From: JAVBKX01 sp031553835
GTDB lineage: Bacteria > Bacteroidota > Bacteroidia > Bacteroidales > Azobacteroidaceae
Direction: 5' to 3'
DNA length: 34,332 nt
Assembly: GCA_031553835.1 (NCBI GenBank)
Contig: JAVBKX010000027.1
Location: 1 to 34,332 of the forward strand
Part shown: positions 34,277-34,332 of the stretch, in pieces
How positions within the stretch are numbered: the stretch's first letter is position 1
Layout: every line of letters starts with the position of its first letter
Made by a program: the position numbers and the translations under genes
Notes under the pieces: model-generated
Told to the model about the DNA's origin: nothing
The model's database searches: none
Seen by the model: the letters and a program-made list of their open reading frames with translations, nothing else

Positions 34277-34332
34277 TATTGGTGTATGGGTTTGAAATAA
34301 TTGTACACGAACAATTAGAAATTAGAAACTAA
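34245..34332. repeat. Low-complexity word tract E
   Basis: Purine-rich short words (GAGAGGGAGAAAGGAGTTGAG, in pieces, then ATTAGAAATTAGAAACTAA) spanning the 3' end of mnmD and running to the window edge. The first ~30 bp encode the mnmD C-terminus RGRKELRIVK. Confidence 0.45.

Overview
The window reads as ordinary-to-accessory chromosome of a Bacteroidales bacterium (phylum Bacteroidota), roughly 40% GC. Four things point there. Promoter elements match the Bacteroidota form TTTG-N17-23-TAnnTTTG, and starts lack Shine-Dalgarno sequences. Several families are typical of the phylum: DUF5686, HU-CCDC81/SPOR, DUF4369-type thioredoxin lipoprotein, type III glutamine synthetase and the MiaA2-type enzyme. 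Two very large secreted proteins end in type IX secretion (T9SS) sorting domains. S16 has the long charged tail. T9SS cargo argues against the genus Bacteroides itself and for a Porphyromonas/Parabacteroides/Paludibacter/Dysgonomonas-like lineage; the genus cannot be fixed from this window.

Layout, left to right. 1-171 (-): the first 57 codons of a zinc-finger protein resembling mobile-element excisionase/HTH proteins, cut by the window edge. 403-2319 (-): dnaK. 2580-4625 (+): metG. 4711-8828 (+): a thioredoxin-like lipoprotein translationally coupled to a 1001-residue multidomain secreted SGNH esterase with a T9SS tail. 8947-12416 (+): ComM/YifB ATPase, then an orphan POTRA/beta-barrel outer-membrane protein. 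12540-16615 (+): EamA transporter, glnN and miaA2. 16599-17288 (-): Crp/Fnr regulator, convergent with and overlapping miaA2. 17444-19654 (+): DUF5686 barrel. 19794-20933 (-): aldose 1-epimerase lipoprotein. 21072-22213 (-): coupled DgkA-type kinase and PAP2 phosphatase. 22293-22371 (-): a candidate small RNA. 22471-31624 (-): a secreted 184-residue protein, a 1485-residue T9SS cargo protein, dnaE and trxA. 31942-33538 (-): rpsP and a HU-CCDC81/SPOR protein. 33617-34276 (+): mnmD.

Functional themes are housekeeping (DnaK, MetRS, DNA polymerase III alpha, thioredoxin, S16, tRNA modification by MiaA2 and MnmD), nitrogen assimilation (GlnN), cell-envelope lipid turnover (DgkA/PAP2), and an exported set (esterase, adhesin-like cargo, barrels, lipoproteins). 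There is no phage, CRISPR, tRNA or rRNA, and no complete insertion sequence.

Nothing here is a clear new defence or biosynthetic system. The most unusual signals are non-coding. (i) A perfect 12-bp palindrome TTTGCATGCAAA lies at the same offset in the EamA and glnN promoters. (ii) Five intergenic tracts are built from short repeated 'words' at gene boundaries; one holds the miaA2 start codon, one ends mnmD, and one forms a terminator. (iii) A self-contained promoter-plus-terminator unit of about 80 nt lies between trxA and dgkA. (iv) Back-to-back promoters at 33546-33573 would give a nearly leaderless HU-CCDC81/SPOR mRNA. Among proteins, the tandem-duplicated N-terminal module of the esterase and the 184/1485-residue secreted pair deserve follow-up.
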